Shown here in pieces: positions 31,544-43,252 of a stretch of DNA of 64,000 nt. Below the pieces are notes generated by a model. That model searched no databases. It was not told where the DNA came from and was given only the letters and a program-made list of their open reading frames with translations. The position numbers were made by a program, and so were the translations under genes. Position 1 is the stretch's first letter. Every line of letters begins with the position of its first letter. The DNA comes from Nitzschia sp. DOCU1 (Eukaryota > Bacillariophyta > Bacillariophyceae > Bacillariales > Bacillariaceae), in assembly GCA_951394045.1 (NCBI GenBank), contig OX595994.1:62001-126000 (forward strand), given 5' to 3'.

Positions 31544-34227
31544 ATGAGAATCCAAATATTCCTGGCATCGTGGGGCACCCTCGTCGCCGGAAGTGATATT
31601 TCTGTGAATGGTCGGGGCGGTGGGCCATCCACACAAACAGAGACGATTCACCGTACCTCAAGGGATGCCTTGGGGTCGATTTCAGGAGGGGCGGATAATA
31701 GGGAACGTCTATTGAATGGCCATGCGACCAGTCATCTGCGGGCCGTGAAGAAATCAGGGGGTGAGACGTACGGTGCCACCGATTACAGTGCACATTCCTA
31801 CGGAGGAAGCGGGAAAGGCACAAAGAATGGAGGGCATCATGGCGAAGATGGCTACTATTACGAAGGCGAGATGTCCCTTCCCACCGGTTACAGTGGACAT
31901 TCCTACGGAGGGAAAGGAAAAGGCGGAAAGAATGGAGGATATTACGACGAAGATGATTACCATTTCGAAGGCGAGATGTCCCTTGCCACCGGCTACAATG
32001 GGCATTACTACGGAGGAAGCGGGAAAGGCGCAAAGAGTGGAGGATATTATGACGAAGATGACTTCTATTACGAAGGCGAGATGTCCATTCCCACCGGTTA
32101 CAGTGGACATTCCTACGGAGGGAAAGTAAAAGGTGGAAAGAAAGGAGGATATTATGACGAAGATGATTACCATTATGAAGACCAATATTTTTCTGTTGAG
32201 GATATTGGTAACGAAACATGGTATCCCCAAGAAGAGTATGCCTACGGAAAAGGGACCAAGAGTGGCAAACGAAGCAAAGGAGCCAAAGGAAGCAAGAAAG
32301 GATCTTCCTACAAGAATGAGAAGAAGAAGTTTAAATGTAAGGTACAGCATGTCGTGAACAAAATGAAGACTGAACTGAAAGACTCACCTTGTTTGTATTC
32401 ATGTTTGGTCACCGTGCAGCTGAGAAAAAGGAGATCGACAAGAAACTGAAGAGGAGCGAGGACTACGGTGACGATTCCAACTCTTGGGATTTCGACTGGA
32501 ATGATGGCTGGTCAGATACACCAGCACCCACGGCTACGAGTATTCCCGGCGATTTCCAAAGTCAGTCACCCGTATCGTCGATGGTTGGTGACGAAACTCA
32601 ACCGCCCACAGGGTCGCCTACGCCGTTGGACGTTTTTCAGCCCCCCGTACCGTCGGTGGTCGGTGGCGAAACTCAATCGTCCACTATGTCGCCTACGCCA
32701 CTTGATGAGTTTAATTTCACGTCTAGGATGGACGAGGACCCATTTGAAGGCGATTCGTCCTTCGTCATCCAAGTAGAAGAGACTATCCCAGACACTGCTG
32801 TGGATGTTGTGGACACTTCCCGAACCCATATTTCGACTTTCCAAGCACCACGAGTTGAGCGTGAGCTGTTTCCTGGCGTCTTGCAGCTCAAGGCTCATAG
32901 CACTACTCATCTGCAACAGCATGATTCAGTATTCTTTGCCCAGACTACCACTTTCATGACCCCGTGCTTGCAGCGTGCTTACACGGATCATCTCGAAGCC
33001 TACAAGTTGACTGTCGATTACAGCGACGGCCCGGATGCTTCGGACGCTGGCGTTATTATCACGTACATGAATTTGCACGTGGTGGTTTCAGTAGTGACAG
33101 AAACAATCGACGCACTCAGACTTTTGACTCACGAAAGTGCAACAAAGGCTGTGCACGAATGCTTTGACGGCCCTCAAATGTACGCTTACCTTGGGTCCCT
33201 GCGTCGCCAGGGCGTCGAAGTGAACGAAATTGCTTTTATTGATAAACCATTCCGGTCACCAGTCTTTGGAAATAACCAGGCGGCGAGTATCGTCAAGTCA
33301 AGCCAGGGCGATTCGACGCCATTCCCAGAACCAAAGAATAGCCACGCAGGTCTGATCGCAAGCATGACCGTTGGTATGGTCGTCGTCGGAGCGATCCTTC
33401 TGGCTCATCGAAGAGGCAAGCTTCCCGCAGTAGAGATTCCTACCGACCGCTTGGGATACTTGGGTGCATCCATTCGAAACTCGGTTAGCAAGTTTAGGTT
33501 GCCTCGAGGGAAAATGAACTCATTCGGAAGTAGTAACCAGGTTGTGAATGGAAGTGACGATCCGGAAAGCTCAAGTAGTAGCAGCGACGGAATGCGTGTT
33601 CGAACTTGGTCTGGCAGTTTTCGGCGCCACCCCCCGGGCGGCGTCAAACCCGCGGCCTTACAAAAGAAACCTGCTTTTTCGCAGGATTTCTTGAAGTCTC
33701 CCCGCGCAGACGACTATTCGTTTAGTGTCGGTGGAGACTATAATGTACCCGACGAATATGACTTTCAAGCGACACCAATGTCGGAAATTTACGGCGGAAG
33801 ACACAAGAGGCCACCTTCTGCTGAAGATGAGTTTAGCATGCCAGACGATTACAATACTGTCCATGAAGATATGAGCCACTACAGCAAGAATGTAAGGACG
33901 CTCGCTAGTACCCAGCTCACGCCAGCGAGTAGGGTGGCACAACATCATGGTGCTAGAGCAACCCCTTCAAGTGTTAGAAAGCACCCTCCTGGCTACCGTC
34001 CCAACCCGTTTGTTTCGCCTACTCGAAGTGCCCCGGGCTCGGCTTCGGACCTTCAGTCACCACTTGAACCTTCTTTCGTCGACGAATGGTCCATGAACAG
34101 TTTCACAACGGGCTCACCGGCTGGCACGAATTCACAGGAAGCGTCGTCACCCCCGTATCGACACTGGGATGACAGACAACCAAGAGATAGCCCTGGCTCA
34201 AAGCTGGCCATGCCAAGGCTTTCCTAG
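31544..34227 (+). CDS. Repeat- and Lys-rich one-pass membrane protein, silicalemma-associated type
   Basis: Exons 31544-32336 and 32420-34227 (83-bp intron, GTAAGG...GCAG, phase 1), 866 aa. Signal peptide MRIQIFLASWGTLVAG; four 35-residue repeats of the type GYSGHSYGGKGKGGKNGGYY plus an acidic/aromatic half (DEDDYHFEGEMSLPT); a lysine-rich block (GKGTKSGKRSKGAKGSKKGS) running across the intron into KKEIDKKLKRSED; a Pro/Thr-rich linker with repeated PVPSVVGGETQ; and an ordered domain (about residues 385-560). One transmembrane helix (GLIASMTVGMVVVGAILLAH) precedes a Ser-rich cytosolic tail of about 280 aa. A K/G-rich silica-philic ectodomain plus a single helix and long tail is the layout of silicalemma-associated proteins (SAPs) of Thalassiosira. 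Function in silica vesicles is inference. No neighbour on the same strand is close. Confidence 0.75.
31778..32197 (+). repeat. Four 105-bp in-frame coding repeats
   Basis: Units begin at 31778, 31883, 31988 and 32093 with ACCGRYTACARTGSRCATT and keep an exact 105-bp period (35 codons). Units 2 and 4 start identically and units 1 and 3 share the GGAAGCGGGAAAGGC variant, which suggests the array grew by duplication of a two-unit block. Confidence 0.85.
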
Positions 34228-34950
34228 AGTACTACTATGCTTACGTCAATCGATTGATTTTAATTATTCTTAACGATACTCCATTTAAAACCGTTCTCTC
34301 CCAATGGCGCAATCCTCTTCTTGTCTAACAGTCGTCTTCCCTTTCTGTGAGTGGTGGCTCAATTGACGACGGAGATGATAACAGATAGGTACGGTAGTTT
34401 GAAATCTGTTACTTGTTGTTACAAGATGATCATGCTGTTGCTTTGAAGGAAGATTGTTGCTGCTGCTTGAAGAAAAAACGACAGATTCATTTAGTTTGCC
34501 ATGAGAAGGGCAAGAATAATAGTATCTCAGCTGCTAAATGGATAGCGCGCACTTTTCGCTGCTTTAATAGTAGTATCTTTTGATACTAGAGGATCGTTCG
34601 ATTCCCTTGCTAGCCGCAAGCCATGTATCATATGAGGTACTATACATTTTTACTTCCATTCTCAATCAATGAATGGGCAAGGCGTCCTCTATGTATCTGC
34701 CTCTATTATTACCGGAAGTCGATCGGGCCCAAGAGAGTTGTGAAAAGAACGTTTGTGTTCTGTATAGTTTCCGATGCTTTACATTCATACCTAGTAGTTT
34801 AAAGTATTGTTTGCTGGAAGCCAATTCTAGCCTTCTTTCATTTCTTTGTTGATTGTTAAATAAAGGCTGAGCATGACAGCTGTAGTGTGTACTTTTGGCA
34901 ATTGGTAGTGTAATCTATTGTTATTGTTCTAAAATTACGAAATTGGGCCA
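34228..34950. other. Intergenic region with tRNA-like repeat
   Basis: 723 bp between convergent genes. Apart from the tRNA-like segment at 34525-34610 nothing is recognised. Confidence 0.4.
34525..34610 (+). repeat. tRNA-like dispersed repeat (SINE-like), copy 1
   Basis: Contains AATGGATAGCGCGCAC (D-arm/box A style), CTGCTTTAATAGTAGTATC, a perfect 7-bp hairpin TAGTATC-TTTT-GATACTA (34571-34588) at the place of a long variable arm, and CGTTCGATTCC (34595-34605), one mismatch from the box B consensus GGTTCGANTCC. The stems do not form a full cloverleaf. Two related sequences lie at about 38165-38215 and 53530-53580. Confidence 0.35.
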
Positions 34951-36087
34951 TTATCTTGCCTCCCAGGAAAAACCGATAGCATCTAGCTTCGCAATCCTCG
35001 CAGGACTCATACTTGACTGTTGGCCGCTGGACCGAAGCTTCCATTGCCGCCGCTGACACTTTACCCATGTGCCAAGCTTGGGAAAGTCTTGACAAGAAAT
35101 AGGAACGTTGCAATGTCCATTGACTTTCTTAAATTCGATTAGCTCTTCAAACCGTTCTTCCCAGACTGTCAGCCGGATATCCCATAGAAAGCCTATCTCA
35201 TTCAGCTTTTCTTCGCGATCGTCGCTTAAAGTAGAGTGTTTCCCTTCGTGCTTGAGTTTCCATTGATATCTTTGCCTCTTGGCCCACTTGGACAATGGCA
35301 TGTTTTGCCTGTAGCGCACCGGGACACGTGCGTGGCCATGTTGTCGAACGAACTCGCGCAAACCGGCAAACTTTTCATTCCACCGATCAGAGTGGTTCAG
35401 ATCTTGCATTGCTGACTGCCGTCTCGGTTTCGTATCGTCATCATCGCTGCTGGCTTCATCCTCCCCTGCCACAGGGGAAGAAGTGCCCTGCATTTGCGTA
35501 TGAAAGCCCCCTGTTGCATCGGGTGCTTCTTGCTGCTGCATTCGAACGGTGCATACAGCAGGCATGCTAGTATGAGGAAGTGCACCAGATCCGCCCTCCC
35601 TTTGAAAGATGTCATGAAATAGTAGCTGAGGCGAGTCTCTTTCAATGACCTTCATCGTTGTTGTCAACAGACGTCTTGCTCGCCCCAGCCGGTCCTCGAT
35701 GCCCACCGAAAAGTCTTCTCCAGAAACCGCTGTCGCCACGGGCAACGGTGCCACTGCTGGCTGATAGTTCCTGGCAAACGGGAACATATTCGCCGAAAAG
35801 GCAAAATCGGGTCCTCCCAACTCCACTTTATCGACAACCCGCATGCGTCCAGTATTGATGGGGCTAGGTTCGAGCAAAGCTGCTTCAGCAGAGGCAAGTT
35901 GTTCGTTCAAACAAAGTGAGGCCCCATCACATGCACCATGCTGCTGCTGGTTACCTTTGGACAGCAGTTCACTTGATTCCAACCACCACGGGAGATCCAT
36001 TCGACCTGAATTTATTATGGGGGCAGCTTGATTCGATAGGAAAGGTGTGTCGCTTGCTGGTTCCGTTCTTGACAAGCTTAAGATCAT
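34951..36087 (-). CDS. Helicase-associated (HA) domain protein
   Basis: 378 aa from the first ATG (36087), intronless. The N-terminal ~240 residues are of mixed composition, with a Gln stretch and an acidic/basic segment (EDEASSDDDDTKPRR). The C-terminal 140 residues hold two helicase-associated domains (PF03457 type). First: WNEKFAGLREFVRQHGHARV, then LSKWAKRQRYQWKLKHEGK, closing KLNEIGFLWDIR. Second: WEERFEELIEFKKVNGHCNV, then LGTWVKCQRRQWKLRSSGQ, closing KLDAIGFSWEAR. Such domains bind nucleic acid and, in diatoms and other stramenopiles, occur in many proteins without any helicase part, probably as DNA-binding or regulatory proteins. Nuclear action is inferred. Confidence 0.85.
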   Translation of the reverse strand: MILSLSRTEPASDTPFLSNQAAPIINSGRMDLPWWLESSELLSKGNQQQHGACDGASLCLNEQLASAEAALLEPSPINTGRMRVVDKVELGGPDFAFSANMFPFARNYQPAVAPLPVATAVSGEDFSVGIEDRLGRARRLLTTTMKVIERDSPQLLFHDIFQREGGSGALPHTSMPAVCTVRMQQQEAPDATGGFHTQMQGTSSPVAGEDEASSDDDDTKPRRQSAMQDLNHSDRWNEKFAGLREFVRQHGHARVPVRYRQNMPLSKWAKRQRYQWKLKHEGKHSTLSDDREEKLNEIGFLWDIRLTVWEERFEELIEFKKVNGHCNVPISCQDFPKLGTWVKCQRRQWKLRSSGQQSSMSPARIAKLDAIGFSWEAR

Positions 36088-36747
36088 GGTACTGCAAACG
36101 CGTCGATTCAATGGTGGAATTTATGGATTTCCCAAAAAAGTGAGAGGACAAGAAACCTTCTACATCATCTCTATCCGCGGCGGGTGGCTTTCTTCTCGCA
36201 CACTGGAAACTGGGAACCCAACACAGTGGACAGGATACCCGGTTAAAAATATGCCTACGCCTTTCCTTTTGCGGATACTTAAATCGATCTTGGAGAAGGA
36301 ATTCGCAGCTTTTACAATTAGATACACCAACTTTCAATGACTGGATAACAAAAGACTTCAAGGAATTCGGAAGCGCCAGCAACGAAAAGAACATTCTTTC
36401 TTCCAGAAAATGAACACGAAGGATTCGGATTCGGGACATCGTGAGCGGCAATTAATGCCAATTGTGGCCGCGAACGAAGCATTCAGAATACTCCAATACT
36501 CATACTGTTCGTGAGGCTATGTCCGTTGTTGAAGACGATGATGCTCCCTGGTAAGAATTATAGAACACCAACAAAGAACAATTCGACAAATGCTAATGGA
36601 GTGAATGACTCGCAGAATAAGACATTCTATTGACACTTTTGCTTATTCAAGTCGTGATCTATGTATGCCGCATGAGATTAATGGTTCGGGTTAGACGCTA
36701 TTGAAAACCAGGTGTTATATGGCCGTGTTGGCGAGTTAGGGAATGTG

Positions 36748-37155
36748 ATGAGTCGGATGCGTTCTTCGGCACTAAGAATTCACCTGTCTCATCCACGTCG
36801 AAGAAGAAGTACAAAGGGTACCTTTGAATCATTCAGAAACCGGACGGGGAGAAGCCTGATTATTGATTGCTGGACTGAGTTGCCGTTGCGTGTCATGCCC
36901 AACGAGGTGCCATCACAATGCCCATCAACTGGGCCAGAAGGGATGCATAGCAAGTCCTCTGACATTTCTGAGAGTCACATCCTGGCGCACCTGATACCCC
37001 GTCTCATCACCAAACTCCGAAGCCGGGCGACGGGCCAACCTGCTGCCCGTCGTATCGGGGCAACGACAAGATGGACTGTTGACGCCTCATTTTTTGTCAT
37101 CCCTGATGGGCGTGATTTCATCGCGACAGACTATTTGATTGAGACTGGCATGTGA
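36748..37155 (+). CDS. Possible small basic protein or gene remnant
   Basis: An ATG-started 135-aa frame. The N-terminus is basic (SHPRRRRSTKGTFESFRNR). The C-terminal part (ARRIGATTRWTVDASFFV, IPDGRDFIATDYLIETGM) has an alternating pattern more like real protein than the surroundings. There is no homologous segment elsewhere in the window and no targeting signal. It could be the end of a decayed gene or chance. Confidence 0.2.
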   Translation: MSRMRSSALRIHLSHPRRRRSTKGTFESFRNRTGRSLIIDCWTELPLRVMPNEVPSQCPSTGPEGMHSKSSDISESHILAHLIPRLITKLRSRATGQPAARRIGATTRWTVDASFFVIPDGRDFIATDYLIETGM

Positions 37156-38164
37156 TGGTGTTATTGCAATGAAGATTGCATTGATACCGTAACAGTGTCA
37201 TCACTATGTTTGCACTTGTGACATGATGGGCAGGTGGCAGATTTTATGCTTGCGTTGTGATGGTTTGGAGTTTCCCTGACGGTGCCTGTCAGTGATGATG
37301 CCAAGGAACAGTTATTTTCTTATATCTTTGACTCGTCGTCGCTAAGCCCAAGATGAGACCAGATTAACTCTTGGAATTCTTCATGTGCCACAAAAATGCA
37401 GGGGCCGCGAAGCCCCCTATTCCGCACATGCCATCAAGATGAGGGATTATTATCACCTGAAGGTTTGGAAACCGTTTCTTGACATGTGATCCCTAGCGGT
37501 GGAAAGTCGGCTGTGCCACGATTCATGGCACAACCATCAAGTGGTCTAGCAACGGCCTTATGGTGGACCAGAAGACGCTCCTGGGCAATATACATGGGTA
37601 CTACCATTAGCGTTCAGTGGGAACAAAAAGGTTAATCATGGATTCTTGGGGGCAATGGCGTCAATGTCGGATCTGGGGTGAAAAGAATGGGGCAGCAGTG
37701 CTAGTGGCATGGATCTGCTCACTACTGCTCATACTTGCTTGGCTCTACAGCGAGTTAGCATGTCTTGTTGGGGCAATGGCAGGATATTAAGATTGAAAGT
37801 CACTGGCGTAGATGGCAAAGGTTGCTGATTATAAGTGCTCCCCCATCTTGGCCTTGGGCGCCGGCGAGACTTTAATGAAAGGTGAATAGTTCAACACCAT
37901 CAGCATATTTCAACATAGTCTTATTCAATAGTACTATCTGGGCGACGCAAATGGCGGCTACGAATCAACTCCGCTCGATTACCTAACAGCAGTAAGAAAT
38001 AGCTAAGGCACAACGTGCCTCGTCTCCACTCACTATTAACCAATCGTCGAGACTTTCCCTGAGAGGTTCTAGTACTTTTGAATATGATCGCTTGCGCCGT
38101 ATTGACACTTAACTACTGGTACGCTGCTTTAATAATGGCGAGATCGTTCCTTTCCAATCGTCCA

Positions 38165-38215
38165 CGTAGCTGCGAACTATATAGCGCGCACTTCTCGCTG
38201 CTTTACTAATAGTAG
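38165..38215 (+). repeat. tRNA-like dispersed repeat, copy 2
   Basis: GTAGCTGCGAACTATATAGCGCGCACTT followed by CTCGCTGCTTTACTAATAGTAGTA, closely matching the first 50 bp of the copy at 34525. No clear box B follows. Confidence 0.35.
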
Positions 38216-38994
38216 TACTACAACGAGTAGTACTCCGATAGTATAGCCAACGGACGTCTACAATGGTCCGATTTACCAACCATAGTAGCCACATCCTGTC
38301 ACGGGCGGGCACCGACAAAGCATTCCACAACGGCTGCAAGCCAAGCAAATTTGTGAGCAACAAATAGGTCATGTGGTGGTGGCAAGTATGTCACACGAAT
38401 TCGAAAGAATGAGGCGAAAGAATGAGGGCGAAAGCCTTCGCCTCGGCAACAACCTCTCATTTTTACCCGAGGTCTGGCGGCTGACTGTTTCGTGTGGCGG
38501 TGCTTTGCTTATTGCCGCCAAGCACGGACCACGCACGACCATTGAATTTGGCGGTCGATCGCATCTTGGCCATCCCAGTGTTGAAGATTTGGGGATCGCA
38601 TGCCTTGCCTTTGAGGCATATTTGAAGATGGAAACTCTTAACAAATCGGAGTAAATAGGTATGTCCGAAGTTTATGTTCATATACGTTTTTGTTGATGGG
38701 AAGTCTCATTCTTTTCTGAGAAGTGAAGCAGCCCATCGGGTCTCTATACTATTATTATTGCCCCTTACGAACAACATGTCGTGTTACAGACGTGGACCAT
38801 CATCTTTGTAGAATATCTACCACCTTCTACGACGGAAGAACAACCTGAAAAAACCAGCCTTCGGGGTATCGCCCAAAACCACCGTGCTAAAATACGCGAT
38901 AGCATCAAGTGCGCGATCTGTCCATACTGGTGAGTGCAACCGATTCCGTTCCCACCACATTTTTATTTCTCATATTCAACATCACCTCTCTACC

Positions 38995-39714
38995 ATGGCT
39001 CCTTTTTCTAACGATGAAGGAGTCCTGGCTCCCATCAACGACAGCGTCTTCCTAGAGATCGAGAACAACGATTTGTTATCTCGACCGGCCTCGCTGTGCA
39101 GCAGGCGGAGAAACAGCAGTTCCAGTAGTACCAGTTCTGCCGTTTCAGTGGAGCACTTCCCCATCTCGCCGATCCCCGAGCGAAGTGTTTCGTTCTTCCC
39201 CTACGGCGAGGTCATTGAGATTGAAACTCTCGACGAGTATACGGACGAAGAGATGGATGCGTGCTGGTACAACGACGAAGAAATCATTGCTATCCGCCAG
39301 TCCGTCCAGGACACTGTGCGAAGAATCACCAGAGGTTCGCGTCACCCCGACGACTGTCCACGAGGCCTCGAGTCGCAGATGCAATCATTCTATTCTTCGT
39401 CGAGACGGATCCGTTTCGATAGCATCACGGCGGTTCTCAGCGAGCAATACAAGCAACGGAACCAGACAGGCGGCAAGAAGGAGGACCCCGAACGCATACG
39501 CGAGGTCTATACGTCAGTGGCGAAGCTCTGCCTGGGCAAGTCCATTGAAAACGCCCGCTACGATGCTTGGGAAGCTTATCGGGTCCATCAAGAAGCAAGC
39601 ACGCCTGCCAAGCGTGTGGACCGTGAAACGAACAAGCTGTGCTGGTTCTTTGATATTTCTACCTGGTTTCCTCGCGTTACCGTGTCTCCTGTCATTGACG
39701 CAGTCGATTGCTGA
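38995..39714 (+). CDS. Conserved diatom-type acidic/basic protein, hypothetical
   Basis: 239 aa from the ATG at 38995 (ACC before the ATG is a good eukaryotic context). A Ser/Arg-rich N-terminus is followed by a conserved-looking core: VSFFPYGEVIEIETLDEYTD, EEMDACWYNDEEIIAIRQS, VQDTVRRI, then DDCPRGLE. The order V.F...V.EI......EE...WY...E....R......R.......CPRGLE recurs in many diatom proteins of unknown role. A helical, charged C-terminal half follows (CLGKSIENARYDAWEAYRVH). There are no membrane helices or signal peptide, so probably cytosolic or nuclear. Confidence 0.7.
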   Translation: MAPFSNDEGVLAPINDSVFLEIENNDLLSRPASLCSRRRNSSSSSTSSAVSVEHFPISPIPERSVSFFPYGEVIEIETLDEYTDEEMDACWYNDEEIIAIRQSVQDTVRRITRGSRHPDDCPRGLESQMQSFYSSSRRIRFDSITAVLSEQYKQRNQTGGKKEDPERIREVYTSVAKLCLGKSIENARYDAWEAYRVHQEASTPAKRVDRETNKLCWFFDISTWFPRVTVSPVIDAVDC

Positions 39715-40331
39715 TGTTGGAGTGGCATCATCCGCTACAGTTTGCTCTTTAGATTGCCCCACCCGATGGCCTATGCCAGCCTTGCTATTCTATATCGCAT
39801 CGCAAGACTCCCACCTTTAGAGCTGAGTCCTAGTATCATAGCTTATATAATATGTAATAGTTGTCCATGTTCGTTGGTCGTGACCTTTACGAGATTCGTT
39901 TGCCCTTGAATGTAGAGCCCGGGTGAGCCATAGTTTACGTTCAACGCCGCGGGCAACCTAATGTAGCTAGCTACGGTAGACAGCTAGTAACAGCGAGATA
40001 GTTTCTACTGTTGTTGGACAGTTGTACGTACGCGCTGTGCGCCTCTGTAATTACCCAGAGTAGAAGATTTGTAGAAGAGAACTAACAAGTACTATAGCGA
40101 TAAACGAAAATCCGCTTCTAACAAGACAAACAAAGAACTAGCTCGCAATAACAATGTCGAATATAAAGATAGTCCCAAACTATTATTCTGAAAGAGATTG
40201 TTTTACATCCATCATCAAAATTATGTAGAGGAACCCACATCCAATATCATTCCAACAAAAACGAGAAGCTAGCTCTTGGCTCCTTCCTTGCGACATGTGG
40301 GCAAGAGAACCACCCAGCACAAGGTGTAGTG
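39715..40331. other. Intergenic region between convergent genes
   Basis: 617 bp, AT-richer than the genes, with no coding frame. Presumably two 3' UTRs plus spacer. Confidence 0.4.
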
Positions 40332-42812
40332 TTATTCTTCCTCTGGAACGGTTCGTTGGACATGAATAGTATTGACAAGTTGTGGATTGCGTTCGGATGG
40401 CCCCACATGAATCGCATCTCCGCCTTCTTCACTAGGTTCTTCTCCTTCTTCGGAAGAGTCTGTTGCGCCATCCTCCAACTTTTTGTTCAAATACTTGATT
40501 CCTAGCTTGCGAAGAATGATTTGACCAATCGTCACGCCGAGACCGATTCCGGCCAAGGATTCGGGATCCGTCTTCCATTGACTCAGCGTCGCTACAAAGA
40601 CGACACAGCCCACGCGCAACAAGACCAAGGTTATTCCCTTGGTGTTGTACCTCAAAGTCTTTTGACAATGACAACGCAGCCAACCATTGTGGAAACCAAC
40701 ATTCATGACGGCCATGGAGTCCAGTGTAAAGAAGGTGACGGCAAGAGAAGCGGAAAAGAGATGGGCGGCGTGACGTTCTAGCGTTTCCAATTCTTGAAGC
40801 GTCTTGCCCGCACCATCACTGCCCCCCGCCAAGATTCTTCGGAAATGATCACTCGGTTCTTCTTCTTCTTCTTTTGCGTCGCTTATACTTTCATAGGAAA
40901 AAGACATGACAAAGAGCGTCACGGCAGCACCCAAGGCAATCAAGGCACAACTGTAGGCGTATTTGAATAGTGCCCATACCATGCCCCGATTTTTGTTTCG
41001 TCTCAAGGCATGATCGTCGGCAGCATGGGGCATACTTCGAAAGTGAAGGTATTGCAAGAAAATCACCATCAACAAGCTGCAATAAAAGGTAGTAAAGTAG
41101 TCCGAATTTTCCGCCGGCACGTCTAGAATCAAAAGACTGTTTGTTTTTATCGACAGATAGACGAGAGAAAACAACGATAAAACAACAGGTAGTGCGTGAG
41201 GAGTCTGAGTTGTTGCATATCGTCCTCTTTTGGCTAGTAGTGTGGTACTTACCTGATCAATGATTCCCCAAGCATAAGATGCGTCCATTCGGCATATCGA
41301 TGAATACAAAAGTCCACATTCATTGGAATGGCTAATGTTGGTTGTGTAGTAGGTAGATAGCGGCAAAAGGTCAGTAAACGAAAAAAGCAAATAGTCAGAT
41401 CTTTCACCGTGTTGACTTACTAAATTGTTTGTGACTTCCATCACTTGGAAACAGAATGACGACTTGCACAAAGAGCGAAATGTAATGAATGACTGGAGCA
41501 CACAACAAGAGCCAAACAATCCATTGATTCCTCGCCGCCATGTCGTCATTGGGGTTGTCATAAGACTTGTAGGTAGCGTCGTCGTAGGGATACGACGACG
41601 CGTCACTAGTATTGGTAGGGTAGTCTGCCGCCGCCGCTCCTAACCCTAGTAGTACCCGCCTGCCGCCGCCAGTGTTATCCTCAATGCCAAAATGATCTGT
41701 GCCTGCCATGAAGGCAGCCGCAAGACAACAAGCCAATGGTACAATACAATTCAACAATGCTCGTTTGGCCGATGCTCGAATGACCGACACTTGTCCTTTT
41801 CCCAATAGATAAAGTTCGAGTTGTCGTAAACAATGGTAGACCCACACTAGGGATAGACTCAATGCCAAGGCAAACATGTCAATGCGTTGGGCGTCTTGCA
41901 GAATAGCCAAGGGTCGAATGTGCACGACAGTACTTGCCAATATACATAGTCCCAATAGTTCAAATAGGCGATGAAACAGATCATCCTCAATGACAAATCG
42001 AGCATCATACTGCATTTTATGATTCCAACCGTCTTGTACGCCCAGAAAACAAGCCAAGAAGTAAAGTAGCCCTTGTCCCGACGGAGACTCCACTAAAATG
42101 TTGGATGCCTTGAGTGTGTGAATAGAATACGGTAGAACAAGAAGGATTTAGATTTTGATTTCACGTCGCATATATGAAAAGTACTTTTCTTCTTTGTACT
42201 TACGTTATAGGCCGCTGCCACATAAAACAAGTCAAAAAACAAATCCCCCCAGTTGACTCGAGGCAGCACTTGCCGCTGTCCCCACTCTTGACGTTGTCGA
42301 GGCGGTGCATACATGTGCAGGACAGACGGATGATAGGAGATTTCATTCGGATCTGCCTCCAACAGACTGCTTCGGCGATGCGTATGTCTCGGAATGACTT
42401 TGTGGAGATGAACTTGAGCCGCTTCGGCCCCATGATCGGCCTGGTGCAATTCTTGTAAAACATCGTCGCCTAGTTCCACGAGTTGACTGCATTGTCGATT
42501 CTTTTTCATTTGCGATCGGCGAGGAGTAGGAAGAGTACTAGAAGAACCAGCAGCAGCAGCAGCAGCAGCCTCGACGGCATCTTCTTCTTCCACCAAGGCA
42601 GCGAGTCTCTGCATCTCGCCGTCGTCATCTTCAGGCAGGAATTCTTCACAAAGTTCCGAACATCGTCGAGTCGATTTCCCGCTGCGTCGTGAGGACCGAC
42701 GACGAGCGGTCGGTGGCGGGTCATCCGGAGGATGCGAATCCGCAACAACCTCCGGGGCCTCCTCTACTACTACAGGTGAATGAGGCGGTGCTGGTGATTC
42801 CTCCAGGGACAT
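40332..42812 (-). CDS. LtrA-like (low temperature requirement A) multi-pass membrane protein, four exons
   Basis: Exons 42812-42204, 42108-41421, 41331-41253 and 41136-40332; introns of 95, 89 and 116 bp, all with GTAAGT donors, keep the frame and give 726 aa. A long cytosolic N-terminus (about 185 aa; Pro/Arg/Ser and poly-Ala) precedes the LtrA core. It starts with VNWGDLFFDLFYVAAAYNV, which spans the first splice site. Family motifs then include HRYAEWTHLMLGESLIRSLL, put together only when exon 3 (79 bp) is spliced in, and FRSMPHAADDHALRRNK. About ten hydrophobic helices are visible. LtrA proteins resemble TRP-like channels, but the substrate is unknown; a cold-growth role is known only in bacteria. 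The start is 440 bp from a divergent DUF711 gene. Confidence 0.85.
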
Positions 42813-43252
42813 TATGGATTGCGATATCCAAGTACAAAATGCCAAAGAAAAAGGCCGACACCAAAAGTGTGTCAAGTGAATGAATGAAATGCTGAAGTGA
42901 TGAAATGAAAGGAATGAATCGAAAGGATCTTTTGCTGTCGCGTGTATGTATCTACGCGGAGTTTCCTTCTTGCAGATGAGGTCGAATGGGTCGAAAGCTG
43001 CTGTGCTTCTCGCGCATGACTGTCAACTGACATGCCCGCTCGCGCGTGCAAAGAACGCCTGTCTGCCGGCCGCCAGATGGAAGGAGTGCCGTAGTCACGA
43101 GCTGACGTCACACAAGCGATTGGCTTTTGCCTCCACGTCATCGTCATCGTTTTGCGAGAGGATGCCGATGGGAATCCATAGTTGACACCACCAACAACAC
43201 CCATAGACACCCCCACCTATTCATATCCTCCACAACTTTTACACAGAGCACC
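42813..43252. promoter_or_regulatory. Divergent promoter with TGACGTCA and CCAAT
   Basis: 440 bp between the LtrA-like and DUF711 start codons. A TGACGTCA palindrome lies at 43103-43110, followed 10 bp later by an inverted CCAAT (GATTGGCT), and a half-site CACGTCATCG near 43134. It could serve both genes. The CRE-type element matches diatom CO2/cAMP-responsive elements; function is inference. Confidence 0.45.

Larger units (their letters stand above)
36088..38994. other. Long gene-poor stretch
   Basis: 2.9 kb with no well-supported gene. It holds one possible 135-aa frame (36748-37155) and a tRNA-like repeat (38165-38215). Frames at 38369-38654 on both strands lack domains or targeting signals. 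It may be decayed mobile-element sequence, but no terminal repeats were found. Confidence 0.4.

Noticed and set aside
34541..34610. Functional tRNA gene
   Set aside because: D-arm-like and box B-like parts exist, but acceptor and anticodon stems do not pair; kept only as a tRNA-like repeat.
36640..38100. Retrotransposon remains
   Set aside because: The gene-poor character suggested it, but no LTRs, reverse-transcriptase or integrase motifs were found in any frame.
38369..38654. Overlapping frames of about 90 aa on both strands
   Set aside because: No targeting signal, domain or better frame on either strand; likely chance.
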